From assembly GCA_038496445.1 (NCBI GenBank), contig JALMLS010000466.1:620001-684000 (forward strand): DNA of 64,000 nucleotides, in the 5' to 3' direction. This DNA comes from Trichosphaerium sp. ATCC 40318 (Eukaryota > Discosea > Flabellinia > Trichosidae). The notes under the pieces were generated by a model. It was not told the DNA's origin and made no database searches. It was given only the letters and a program-made list of their open reading frames with translations. The position numbers were made by a program, and so were the translations under genes. Positions 51,741-62,533 of the stretch are shown here, piece after piece; the stretch's first letter is position 1; each line of letters starts with the position of its first letter.

Positions 51741-53427
51741 ATGCAAAAGGGAGGCAACGACGAAGAGCTAGCGCAAACTACTTCAGCGTTGAGACTTGTT
51801 TCCGCTCCTACACGGCTCACTGGTACATTTTTACGAATTTTTTTGTACAGGATCCGTTAAATTGAAGAATAGATGCCAATTGCCTCAAAAGAGAGCCTGT
51901 CGTTTATATCAATGACAAAGAATTAAAACCAGATGATGACGGCTTTGATTTTAAGTCATATCTTGACACGGCACTGTTTATCGCCTTGGTACGCGTCCAC
52001 TACGCTAAACAAGCTATAAAAACCGTGTACTAAATTCTCGACTACTAAAACTGCAGATATTCTCTGGCGTTTACTGCATGTGGCTAGCACACAAGGATGC
52101 AGACGAGTCCTTCAAGTTTGACGAATTCTCAGGCGGTTTACTTTTCAATGCAGGATTTACTCCTTGGGTTTTATCCATTTGGGCAGTTCTTACTGGTGCT
52201 AGAGCGTTTGTAAAGCTAAACTTGATAAAGGTAAGCATCAAATCACAATTTTATTGTTTTTTTGAAAACTTCAAGTTTCGGTTGAGCAAGACGTTAACTT
52301 TGTATTTCAAGGTCGCTACTTCATCTATTCTTATAGCAGGAGGTGTTTATTTTCTAACTGTAGATTGGGAGAACACAGATTTGCTTGAACTAGTTGGTAC
52401 GCATTACAAACACAAAAACCAGCCAAGTTTTGTTGACATTTTTTAGGACCTGCTTTGTTTGAGATTGGTGCACTTTTCTTCGTTTCCAAGTTCTTCTTCT
52501 TGGTACGTTAAGAGTCTCTTTAATATAGTAGTAAACAAACTCACCTAAAATAGGTTGAAGATGATGAGATTAGGCTTGAGAGATTGGAAGAACAACTAGA
52601 AATTGCCTTGCAATCACCAGGTATAGTTAATCTGCTTGATTTTGTTTAACCAAATACCACTAGGGATGGGTATGGCTATGAGCTATTACTTTAACTTTGT
52701 ACTACCTACAGCCGCCAATCTGAGGTAACTCTTTGACTTCGAACATAAAAATCATTTACACTTTTCCAAGGAAACCAAATGAAGAAAATGGTGTTACTCC
52801 GATTGAGTTCGAAGTATCTCGATCAAATTACGAGGACTACACGTGCCAAAATGCAAAACTATACGTATTCATACCACGTGATCTAGATGGTTCTGATATG
52901 AAACAAACACTACGAAAGATTTCTAGTAGTGGTCTTGTCTCTCAAGGTACCAAAAAAAAAAGAAATACCTGACTTTGCATCTGAATGACGTTTTAGGCCG
53001 TCCTAAGCCAAAGAAAGGACAAGAAACACATCGTCCAATGTTTACGTACTTTCTGCATTCTGATAGTAATGCAAAGACTGTCAGCGGTATTTTCGATTTA
53101 CCTACAATAATATCAAGTTGTTGGGATAGACAACAAGCACAAACTGAAGAACTTCCTGTTGACATTTCACAAGAGATAAGAGACTTTCAAAATACACTTC
53201 TTCGTCTTGTAAAAGCGAATCCACTCACAGCTGATGTCGTACAGGTAAACACAAAAAACTTCAAAAAGAATCACGTGATTTATTTCTATGTTTTCGAAAA
53301 AAAAAAAAGACTGACTTTTATCTCGTAGCTTGTAAGCATTCCACCTACTCCATTTAATGTCAAATCAGTTCAAGATATTTATTTCGAAGTAAACAAATCT
53401 TCAGTATTGGTTGTAGGCAAACAATAA
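51741..53427 (+). CDS. STING-like membrane protein (cyclic-dinucleotide sensor candidate)
   Basis: Ten exons (51741-51822, 51873-51988, 52057-52230, 52312-52396, 52447-52502, 52554-52620, 52664-52724, 52771-52946, 52997-53244, 53329-53427) sum to 1164 bases, or 387 residues, near human STING's 379. Four hydrophobic segments come first (ALFIALIFSGVYCMWL, PWVLSIWAVLTGARAF, SSILIAGGVYFLTV, ALFEIGALFFVSKFFFL), then a charged connector (RLERLEEQLEIAL). Next is GMGMAMSYYFNFVLP, which aligns with the first helix of the STING ligand domain (AWSYYIGYLRLILP), followed by AKLYVFIPRDLD (compare RLYILLPLD). The later strand region holds THRPMFTYFL and FDLPTIIS, and FQNTLLRLV and VQLVSIPPTP match the last helix and strand. 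Tyr167 becomes Phe and Thr263 becomes Leu; Arg238 and Pro264 equivalents seem kept. No TBK1-binding tail is seen. Confidence 0.75.
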
Positions 53428-53495
53428 AAATGACAGTAAGATACAGTGATAAAAAGAAGCCTAATAGTTTTCCAATTTCTTTTTTTTCTTCCTTT

Positions 53496-55120
53496 TTAAT
53501 CATCAATGTCAGCAAGTTTGAATACTTGTTTTAGTAGTTCACTAGCAATATGTGCTTTCTTTGGGTCCGATATTCCAAACTCTGTTGTAACGCCATTGTA
53601 ATCAAGTCTTACAGAAAGACCAGGCCTAAAAGGTGCAAACTTTACACGTCTATCGACAAATGTTGATGTTCTTGATTCTTCTTCCTGGCTCACTGTTTCA
53701 AGAACTTCTTTTTGTCTAAACCTAACCCTCCTATCGGCTATCATCACCTTTTCTGATTGAGCCAAATTTTTCTTAGGAGCTCCTTTTCTAAATGCAGGAG
53801 GCTCTGGGCCAGCACCATATTGTGCGCTTGATCTAGGTGATCTCGCTTCTCTGCCACGATTTGGCGGTTCATTAGATTCGCTCTTGCTCTTAACATGTTC
53901 GCGTGACTAATACGTTAGATGAACTGTTAGCAAGGTACATGATGGCAATGACGCACTCTTTTGGCTCTACTGCCTAGACCATGTTCTGTAGATACGCCAT
54001 TAACGTCTGGTGGCGACCATGGTTTCAAAGAGATACCTATAGTTGTGTTTAAACTAGACCAAAAAAAAGAAAATAGCGCTTAACTTTTATCAAGCTTGAA
54101 AAAACGTCTCGGCCTTCTTTAAGGAGGATAGCATGTGACTCATGTGATACCCAATTAGAGCATGCTAGGTGGTAGTGATTCGGGAATCCTAGTTTATTAG
54201 CATGAAGAGCTAGAACGATGTCAGAATGCAGATCAAATCTATTGTCAAATACCTAACTCCAAATCTCCTTTAGAAAGAGGATCTTTGTCACCAGCTTGTG
54301 TAGTAAGTATAGGTATATCTGGAAACACTTCGTATAATTCACTTATAAAGTGGTAACAATTTAAATCGCCAGATCCTGATTTGGCAATATTTCCTTGCCA
54401 TCCAGAACTCCCTTGCAACTTTGTTAACATTAAAAAGTCGAAAAAATCTGTCTTACCATGTGCCTTTGCTGCTTGCTTTACTTTCGTCATGGCGCGATCA
54501 ACAACAACGCCTCTTATTTTGGCGTTATATTCTACAGCTACTTTCCTAGCAACATAAGCAGCAACACCAGCGCCCATTGAGTATCCATGCAAGATTATAT
54601 CGCATGGACGAAAGTACTAAATACTTTTCCTTAGTTCGCCATCGAACGAATTTTGTGTACCTTTCCTTCATGGTTTGTTATCGTTAACAACCCACACCGA
54701 TAGAATTCGATGGCATCTTCAAGAAGCATTGACGTATGAAGATCTAGACAAGTCAGTACTGAGTTTATAAATAAGCATACCTTTTGTTTTGACTTGAGTG
54801 CTTGCTCCAAACCCACGGTAATCAAGTGCTAGTACCTTGCATCTAAATGAGACTTGGCCACGTTTTAAAACGTCTAACGCACGTGGCAACCATGCTGAAC
54901 GTAAAAATACGCAATATCCGTCATAAACTGAACAGAAGAACCACAAGAACCTGACATTGTAATTACCAGCACGCCAACACTCTCTACCACAAAAGTCACA
55001 ACTCCTGTTTCTCGATTTCATTTACAATTCGATACCTTTGGTGTTTTTTGGCGAATAAATACGTCCCCTGAGCATACTGCTACCTCGTGAATACCTCCTC
55101 CTCGGAAAGTGCTCCACAAC
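53496..55120 (-). CDS. Alpha/beta hydrolase with disordered C-terminal extension
   Basis: Exons encode an alpha/beta hydrolase core: FRCKVLALDYRGFGAST, HGYSMGAGVAAYVARK (nucleophile elbow GYSMG), an acid region TTQAGDKDPLS, and a His in WVSHESH. This resembles serine hydrolases of the ABHD group. After about residue 300 the protein continues into a basic, Ser/Arg/Pro-rich stretch (NRGREARSPRSSAQYG) and two similar short motifs, MIADRRVRFR and TFVDRRVKFA, before the end LLKQVFKLADIDD. The start is not certain; the first coding exon recognised ends at 55120 and an upstream exon may exist. The gene is convergent with the STING-like gene, 68 bases between stops. Substrate unknown. Confidence 0.65.
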
Positions 55121-55283
55121 CTTTAAAACAAAAAAAACAATAAATAAACGAGGAATATTTGCTGTTAGTGATCACTTGCACTGCAAAAAGCGTACATTAA
55201 TACAAGCGTGTTTGGCCTAAACGGTGTGGTCAATTAATAATTTTACTACAACTTTACAACGATCACGCTACCACGTGACATTA

Positions 55284-55484
55284 TTACAAATCACGTGCCG
55301 CAGTATGAATCTTCTCACCGTCGCTTCCAACGTAAAAGTCCCAATACAAATCATCTTTATTGTCTCTACGCTCTTTACTACTCCCAAAGAGTGCTGCACT
55401 AGCCTTTGGTACAATTTTATGCAACTTTGGCGCTTTTAATGTCACTGTAAGTGCGTGAAGCTCTTCATCACCAGAAAAAGACAT
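55284..55484 (-). CDS. Small hypothetical protein
   Basis: An intronless frame of 66 codons from ATG 55484 (a second in-frame ATG lies at 55508). The product reads MSFSGDEELHALTVTL at the start and ends GSDGEKIHTAARDL; it is basic in the centre and has no signal peptide or membrane segment. I do not recognise it. It may be a genuine short gene or an exon of a longer one; no clear splice partner was found. Confidence 0.4.
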   Translation of the reverse strand: MSFSGDEELHALTVTLKAPKLHKIVPKASAALFGSSKERRDNKDDLYWDFYVGSDGEKIHTAARDL

Positions 55485-55761
55485 TAATGTGCGTTTATTG
55501 TTGATCACGAGTTACAGAACAAGAGCCATAAGAAAGAATAGTTTTTGCTTGTCAAAAACGTTTAATCAGGTACACCGACTTCCATGTATCAGTTGACGAC
55601 ACCACACATGTTGAATGGTTTACAGTACTCCATACAGCTTGTAACGATGTATTATTGGTAACGGGTATGTGCGTTCCACATTGTGGAATGGGTTAGTAAT
55701 ATGATTTTAGTTTCTTGGCCATGTTCCACCACCTTTTTGCGTGATAAGTCGAAATAAGGAA

Positions 55762-57120
55762 TCATTGTAAAATCACTTTGACTTTTACGTACTCTGGTTC
55801 AATACATTGAAATTCTTTTGGGGCTCTACAATAACTGTTACCTTTCAGTTGACCTCCCCTACGAGAATTAGACGTTTGGAGTAGGTAAAAAAAACATTCT
55901 TTTGTTACGTACAGAAGTCTTTCTGGACTTGCGTCTGGTCCGTATCTACACCAATTGTAAACTACCACAAGGAAGGGCCAGACTTCTTCTCTTTCAAGTC
56001 CAAGACCTGTCATTAATCTTACAATACTTGTAGGATCCACAGAATCCATTTGTGTGCCATGGCTTGTCTTGAATATATCTACACCTTCAAGCCTCCGAAC
56101 CTCACCAGCAAGGATTGGATTGGCTTGCGGTACAGGGTACAACATCATATAACCTTGGTCATCCATACGAACGCAAATATCCTGAGGTTTTCCCATATCA
56201 AAGGTAACTACACCGTCGACTATAATAGCACCAGTGCCGTAGTCCTCGCGACGTTTATATCCATGTAAAAAATCAACACGGATATCTTTACCTTGATTGA
56301 AAGGAATAGATGATTTTTCAAGCATCCTTACTACAGACCACATGCGAGAACGTGCTTTTTTGTTTGGAATAAGATCTAGAAAACTCCACCTTACTTCGCT
56401 ATCCCTACTTAGATATGCTTTAACATCATCAGGTAGTCCATAGATAGTGTCAAAATCTTGCGAAGCCAGGAGTGCATCAACAGCTAACCTTGACAAAGAA
56501 GGGACATGTGCTTGATATGAAGGACGCTTTCTTGTTAACAAACACAACACCCTAGGCGTAGCCTTGGAGGTACAAACGTTAGTTCAAAAACATAACATGA
56601 TATGTGTATAACGTACACCGCTTAGAAATGAAGGATCTTTCCATGCAGCAAGGTTTTCTCCAGATGCTTTATGAAACGTAATGAATGTCTCAATACTACA
56701 TTGTATGCACATCTTCGCTAGAGGCGCAATCTCTGCTTTTGGCATGAGCTGTACTAAGCCTTCAATGAACGCTGTTTCACGTTTCATACTAAAATGTCGG
56801 AATATCGCTCTAGAAGAGAGGAGAGGTGCGGCATTGTTTTTTACTACAGTTTGTTTATGATAGTGTTTGTAGATTTTAAGGTGTTGCTCTAGAGGTGGCC
56901 AAAAGTTTTCTCTATGCTGTAAATTGTATAAACCAGCGCTGAGGGAATTTGCAGTGGCTTTGTTTTGCTTAATTCTGGTTAACACGAATTTAAGAGCTGC
57001 TTCGTTGTCCTTCGGAATTGCCTCTGCTTGCTTGGTTACTGTTTTGTTCATTCTGTTGCTCTGTTTATGCTCTGTGGTTGATTTTTCGTCCTTGGACTGT
57101 TTTGATTCCTTCTGGCCCAT
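55762..57120 (-). CDS. Hypothetical protein with myristoylation-type start
   Basis: Two long exons (57120 to about 56620 and about 56560 to 55920) and a short last part. The start MGQKESKQSKDEKS fits N-myristoylation followed by a charged linker; an upstream in-frame ATG (57135) would hide the glycine. The rest is mostly helical: QHRENFWPPLEQHLKIY, AFIEGLVQLMPKAEIAPLA, VDALLASQDFDTIYGLPD, SFLDLIPNKKARSRMW, TGLGLEREEVWPFLVVVY. No known domain was recognised. It was inspected for nucleotidyltransferase motifs because of the nearby STING-like gene, and none was found. The last exon is approximate. Confidence 0.6.
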
Positions 57121-57236
57121 CAATTTGTTTCTCACGCGCGTTAAGGGCGGTTACATAAACGATTATTGTTTTGGTGAACTGTTGTACCACTTCTGACCAC
57201 TTTGACACGTTTTACAATTTTCGGCTTTCTACAGAC
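57121..57236. promoter_or_regulatory. Divergent promoter between two myristoylation-type genes
   Basis: Only 116 bases separate the starts of two oppositely oriented genes whose products both begin with a lipid-attachment-type sequence. Confidence 0.45.
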
Positions 57237-58522
57237 ATGGGCGGCCTGTGCTGTTGTGGATCTAAAAAGGAGAAGCATGGCCTTCTTGATCCAAGGCTTA
57301 TAGAGACAGCAGATAGGCCAGCGTCTCCATACAAAAGAAATAATCGTGGACCTGCTGTAAAGTTTGTCGAGCGCGATTCTGGAGCGTATTCATACGTAGT
57401 ACCCGAGAATATTGAAAGCATGTGGAAACAAGATGTTAGAGCTATTTGGAAGCGACCATATGAGCAACTACCTATCCACGTAGACCTACCACGGCTTATT
57501 CGTAAAATTCGTGTTTATGAAGACGATTGTTTATTATTTGGTAATCCCAAAGGAGAGCTAGACATAGATTCGATGATATATCAATTCTTGGGTACGTTTA
57601 GGTAATTGATTCAAAATAGAAGTATTTTCTTTTAGCGTTACTATACTTACAATACGCTTAAGAGCTCATGAGTAAGCGTCTTGAAGATGTAGAAGCGCTT
57701 TCATTCGTTCAAAACGAATTTAAACAATACGTTAAAGAACAAGGACCAATCGGTACGAGTTAGCATACATAAAGAAACCTACGTAGCGTAGCAAAAACGG
57801 AGGTAGAACCAAAAAAGAGTAAATAACATTCCTCTTTCTCCAGATTGCTCTAGCACCACCTCTACAATTTTCTACGCGTATTTTAATATTAATTTAAGGT
57901 TCGGACGTTGCTGGGCAGTTTAAAGTGTTTTTGAGCGCTCTTAATGACCATTGTGGTAAAGAAACTAAGCTTATACGCATGTTAAAGGTATTTAAAAGCT
58001 TTGTTATAGTTTTCGTAAGAGTTGGGCGAAAAATCAAAATGTCATTTTTGTTTGACACTTTGTTTCTAACTGTTTTTTTCGCCCTTAGTTTTGCCATCAA
58101 AAAGTCATTTTTTCGCCGTTCTATATGCTTAAGGCTGTTCTTTGTCCAACTGTTGGACGTTTCAAGGATAAGAGAGGATCTTGGTTCATAGATATTCACC
58201 TTGACAAGCGTATAAAGTGCGTTATTTAACAAACAATTTTGATTCTTCATTTTGACATTTACGACTTTGCGCACGCATGAGTTTCTAAAGTACTCCATTT
58301 AGGATTTCCCACAGTAAAATACAAGAATCAAGTCCCTATGAAGATATAACAAGAAGAGACTATGAATTTAAATGGACACTTGCACTAGAAATTTCAAGAA
58401 AAAAATTTAACGTCAAATCAATCGCTGTACATATTTCTGATACTGTTATAAGTGATAAGTTATCGCCTTCTAGACGCATAGAACTTGAAGATACATTTGA
58501 AGCAAACAGAATAATAGTATAA
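57237..58522 (+). CDS. Hypothetical protein with dual-lipidation-type start
   Basis: Five exons. The start MGGLCCCGSKKEK predicts myristoylation at Gly2 and palmitoylation at the three Cys. The protein continues ENIESMWKQDVRAIWKRP, RKIRVYEDDCLLFGNPKG, MSKRLEDVEALSFVQNEF, AGQFKVFLSALNDHCG, AVLCPTVGRFKDKRGSWF and ends LEDTFEANRIIV. Splices at 57596 (GTACGT to TTAAG) and 58217 (GTGCGT to CACAG) keep the frame past stops that would otherwise cut it. No domain is recognised. It is presumably a peripheral plasma-membrane protein. Confidence 0.6.
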
Positions 58523-58916
58523 AAGGTGTTTTGTAAAATATAAATGAAAGAAAAAAAAACCCATAAAAAAAAACTGTATTCTACAAAGACTTGTTTAGTG
58601 CAATGTAACTTTCTACTACTTTCTTCATTACTACACTTACCATAACGTAGAAACAACCTTTGATAGTGTTGCCATACTTATTAATAATTTTGAATTTGGT
58701 ATTCGTCACCAAGACTAGCACCAACAAAAACGTGATTGTTTGTTCAAGCAGGGAATTATAAGCTTGATTTCTTTCTCTGCCTTATATTCACAAAGCATTT
58801 GTACTATGCAATTACTATACAATAGCTGTAGTCAACGGTTTACAAAATTTACACGTCAGTCAAAGGTATTATTTGAATCAGTTTCCAACAATTTTATATA
58901 AAATTGGCAGTGTTCA
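58523..58916. other. Intergenic region, nothing supported
   Basis: About 390 AT-rich bases with A- and T-runs near 58550. No gene recognised. Confidence 0.4.
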
Positions 58917-61900
58917 ATGACAGACGTTAAAGCTGACGAAGATTTCGTTCCAAAGACATTTCTACCGCATAAAGTATCGAATTCAGACCCCTCCGTTGTG
59001 AAACGTGTTGATGTAGGCGAAAAAGTTCAAAACTCTCGTATATTCATATTAGATGACTTTCTTACGCGTGAAGAATGCCTGTACGTTGTTTAGAACTGTG
59101 TTTGAATCACTTATAGTTAAAAATAGGTATTATCGCGAATTGTCTGACAAACTAGGCTACGACGACTTACAGTCATGTTTCCTACCAGAACAGCGTAACA
59201 GTCAACGGTAAACAGAAAAACACAAAAAATAACGCCTGTAGTTTTTTCAACTAACTTACATTCTACATAGGCTCTCATGCATAAGCGTAGAAACAGCATC
59301 AGTATTCTGGAACAGAGTAAAGTAAGCCAAAAAAAAAAAAAGTTCATGTCTTTGTCTTGAACATCACCTTTTTCTTTGTTTTACTGTTTCGTATGTTCTT
59401 CACTAAGTTAACGCTCTAGGCCTCATCTTACACATAAAGATGTAGCACAAGTAAGACCTTTTGGTTTTGGTACTGATGGCACGTGGAAGCCGTACGGTCT
59501 TGACAAATGGTTCAAGTTTTCAAAGTATGTCAAGGGCACTTACTTCAAGGTACGGTTTTTGTTGGCTTTCTTTTTTTGAACATCACAAACTAACTTGTAT
59601 TAGATACACATGGACAATGCTTTCGTTATCAACGATGACGATAGATCCATATACACTATAATGGTGTACCTTAATGACGACTTTGAAGGAGGTGAAACTG
59701 TGTTTTATCCAAGAGAACTTGACCTTGATCCTAAAGGTATACTTCATTATTGTTACTTGAACTCATCATGTTAGACGACAATTCATCTAAAGTCCTTGAA
59801 TCAATAAAGCCGAAAATGGGAAGAGCTCTTGTGTTTAATCATGATACAAGACATGAAGGATTGGAAGTAACAAACGGAACAAAGTATATTATGAGATCAG
59901 AGATAATGTTCAAGAGAACAAGTCCTGTCACTTCAGAAGCGTGGAAGGAAGATGAGAACTTCAAGAAAGTCGGAGAATTGTATAATCAATCAGAGGAGCT
60001 TGAGAAGGAAGGAAAGGTTGCTGAGTTGTCTGATGCGTTTAAAGAAGCTATTGAAATTCAAGCTTCTCAGAATTGCTCTATTCCTGATGCTGTTGTTGAT
60101 AGCTCTTTTCTTCCACCAGAAACACTTGCCAACGTCTTTTCGTAAGTTGATAATTGTATTCCTTTTTTTTTCTTCCTTTTTACTTTGTTGGTTTAATTTG
60201 TTTCGATAGGTTCTTGTCCACTCGAAACATATGTGATATTGCCAGTGTATCTATAGAATGGGCACAAGTTGCAAAAGAATCATCACTGTGGCTTAAAAAA
60301 TATGCTTTACAGTAAGACTCTATGATTCTTCTTTGTGTAACTTTTTTTATAGCTATCCTCAGAGCACTAAGCTTCAGCAAGATTTATGCTCTTTCAATCA
60401 AGCGCATCTAAAGGACTGGTATAATATATACAGATCTCGGTTTATTCTAGAAAAGTACTTTGCAAGTGTTATTGTCCACTTTGATAACCCATACTTTAAC
60501 GTGCGTTACACTAAGTGTTTTCAAAATAAAAAACCTCGTTGCTAACTATTTTCTTGTACAGTATGGACTCGTGAGTACTGAAAATGTCAGGAAAAATATG
60601 ATTGCTGCTACAGGAGTTGTTTATCGTGTCCATCAAATATCTGCAGCAGGAAGCGAAGATGGCATGCTCAGAGTCGGTACAGGGTTTTATAGTTTAAAAA
60701 AAACAATTTAGAACCAACTTGGTTCTAGGCGATGAACTTGGACATGGCTACTACGGCAACCTCAAGAAAGTATGGGATAATTTAGGAAACGTAAATGAAG
60801 ATACCATGTACCGCGTCATGAAGTGGATATACTCAGTGGGGTAGAAATTCTCATTTGTTTGTCACTCCCTTTTTTTTTTTTTTGATTTCTTTTTTTAGGC
60901 TTCTACAGAGTAAAAGCGGATTCAAAGATTGCCATGCTAAGTCTACTAGAAGGCCACTTAGATATAATTTTATGAAACCTGAAGAACACCCTTTAGTTGT
61001 TGTACATTCCAGAGGACTCACTAATAAGAAAAAAATGGTTGTTCAGAGACAAGCAGTACGTTGAATCGTCTTCACAACTTTTTTTCTTCTCAAAGCTTAC
61101 TCTCCAAAGGCTTCTATGGGTGTGCCATATATTTGCCATATTGATGCTGCCCATGCAGCTCTATTATCATGTGATAGGTGAGTAGAATAGTGGGTTGTCA
61201 TCGCTTGCTTACTTCGTTTTTCTAGATCTTCAGGTGTTGTAATACGCTCAACTTTTGACGACATCAAAGTATCTGTAGTATGGAAAAACGAGGTAAGAAA
61301 ACCTTTAGTTGCTTTTCTTTTTTGTAGCACGTGATTAAAGTTGGTTTTTTTCAAGATAATCATGGCTGCAGAATACAGGATGATTAATGACTTTACACCA
61401 AGTTCTCCTGTTTACGATATGGGCCTTTTGACAAAGAACGAAGTCAAGACTCAGCCTGCCAGATTTACAGAGTTTTGCTCTTTTTACACAAACAGTGTTG
61501 TCTCTCTTGACCCTGAAAAAAGCAAGGGTGGTAATATGTATGTACCAAATGTTTACTTTTTGTACCACTTCAAGTTATTTCTTTTTACAGTACTGTCTTT
61601 ATCGTACTTATGCTGATTTTCTATCTAGGCTACTCCAAGTCATGTTTTATGAATCTGAAAATGATAAACTTAAGAATCATGTTCCTATCCATGAATTCAC
61701 TTTCAATATGATTAAAGCAGCATCAGCCACTGACCAAATGTCAAAGAAGTTATTGGAGAATGTTATTCTTTCTGGTATACCACTTAATCAAATTGGTACG
61801 GAGGGGAAGGATATTGTATTTTCTATCTTTAAAATTTGTGCTTTCTTGTTTTCTTATTTGATTTTTAGGCGTGGATGAATTGTTTGAGAAAAAAATGAGA

Positions 61901-62140
61901 ACACTTCAGAAGGATTTCAAAATGTGTCACAATGCCAATAAGGAGAATGACGTCATTATTGGTGCAAGGAAGTATGCTATGATGAGTAACTTTAAATCAA
62001 AGTGCGTTCCACTTGAGTCAACCAAGAAGAAGGAAGAACCTGTAAAGGAGGATGATGAACAAAGAGAGCGCGAACGAATCCCTTGGGAAATGCCTGACAA
62101 AGAGGAGCAAAGAACTTTTTTGGAGTGGCTTATGTCATAA
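58917..62140 (+). CDS. 2-oxoglutarate oxygenase / F-box / actin-related protein fusion
   Basis: About 14 exons. Part 1 (58917-59950) is a prolyl-4-hydroxylase-type oxygenase: IHMDNAF (HxD iron site), YTIMVYLNDDFEGGETVFY, TRHEGLEV (distal His) and YIMRSEIMF (2OG-binding Arg). Part 2 (60090-60320) is an F-box: SFLPPETLANVFS, then FLSTRNICDIASVSIEWAQV. Part 3 (60440-62140) matches actin-related proteins: SVIVHFDNPYF, GDELGHGYYG, KPEEHPLVVVHSRGLTNKK, MGVPYICHIDAAHAALLSC, RSSGVVIRSTFDDIKVSVV, KKLLENVILSG. The F-box linker and the first actin strand share one exon (60352-60502), so the last two parts are truly fused. Prolyl hydroxylases of this class modify Skp1 in Dictyostelium, and F-boxes bind Skp1. 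The ARP nucleotide loop (DNPYFNYG for DNGSG) is degenerate. Confidence 0.8.
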
Positions 62141-62533
62141 AATGGGTTCTTTTGATAAATGCTAGCATAACTTGGTGCGAACAAGTGAAGAATTATTTAC
62201 TTAGAATGTATTTGGCTAGTATTTAAATTAATTGTGTAAAAATAAACTACATGGATATCCATGTTTTGTCTTTGGTCTGTTGCGGATAGTATGTTTAGGA
62301 ATTCAAAGGTATTCGAATATGCCATTTTTGTGTGAATATGGTACGCCAAAACAGTTTGTAACTTCAGAGCAGCTTTTTTATTATAATAACATCACTCTAC
62401 ACACATTTTAAAATGTGTACAATTTTTCTAATTTACAAATTTTTATCTTCTTTTTTTCTGTTCCCAAAACAAAAAAACAAGATGCGTGACTTGTTTAACT
62501 TTTTTCTCTTCAAAAAAATTAACCATTAAACAT
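62141..62533. other. Intergenic region between convergent genes
   Basis: About 390 bases with AATAAA at 62241-62246, a likely polyadenylation signal for the fusion gene. Nothing else seen. Confidence 0.45.

Noticed and set aside
55762-57120. cGAS-like nucleotidyltransferase near the STING-like gene
   Set aside because: No GS motif followed by the acidic triad of CD-NTases was seen in this protein or its neighbours, so no sensor partner is claimed.
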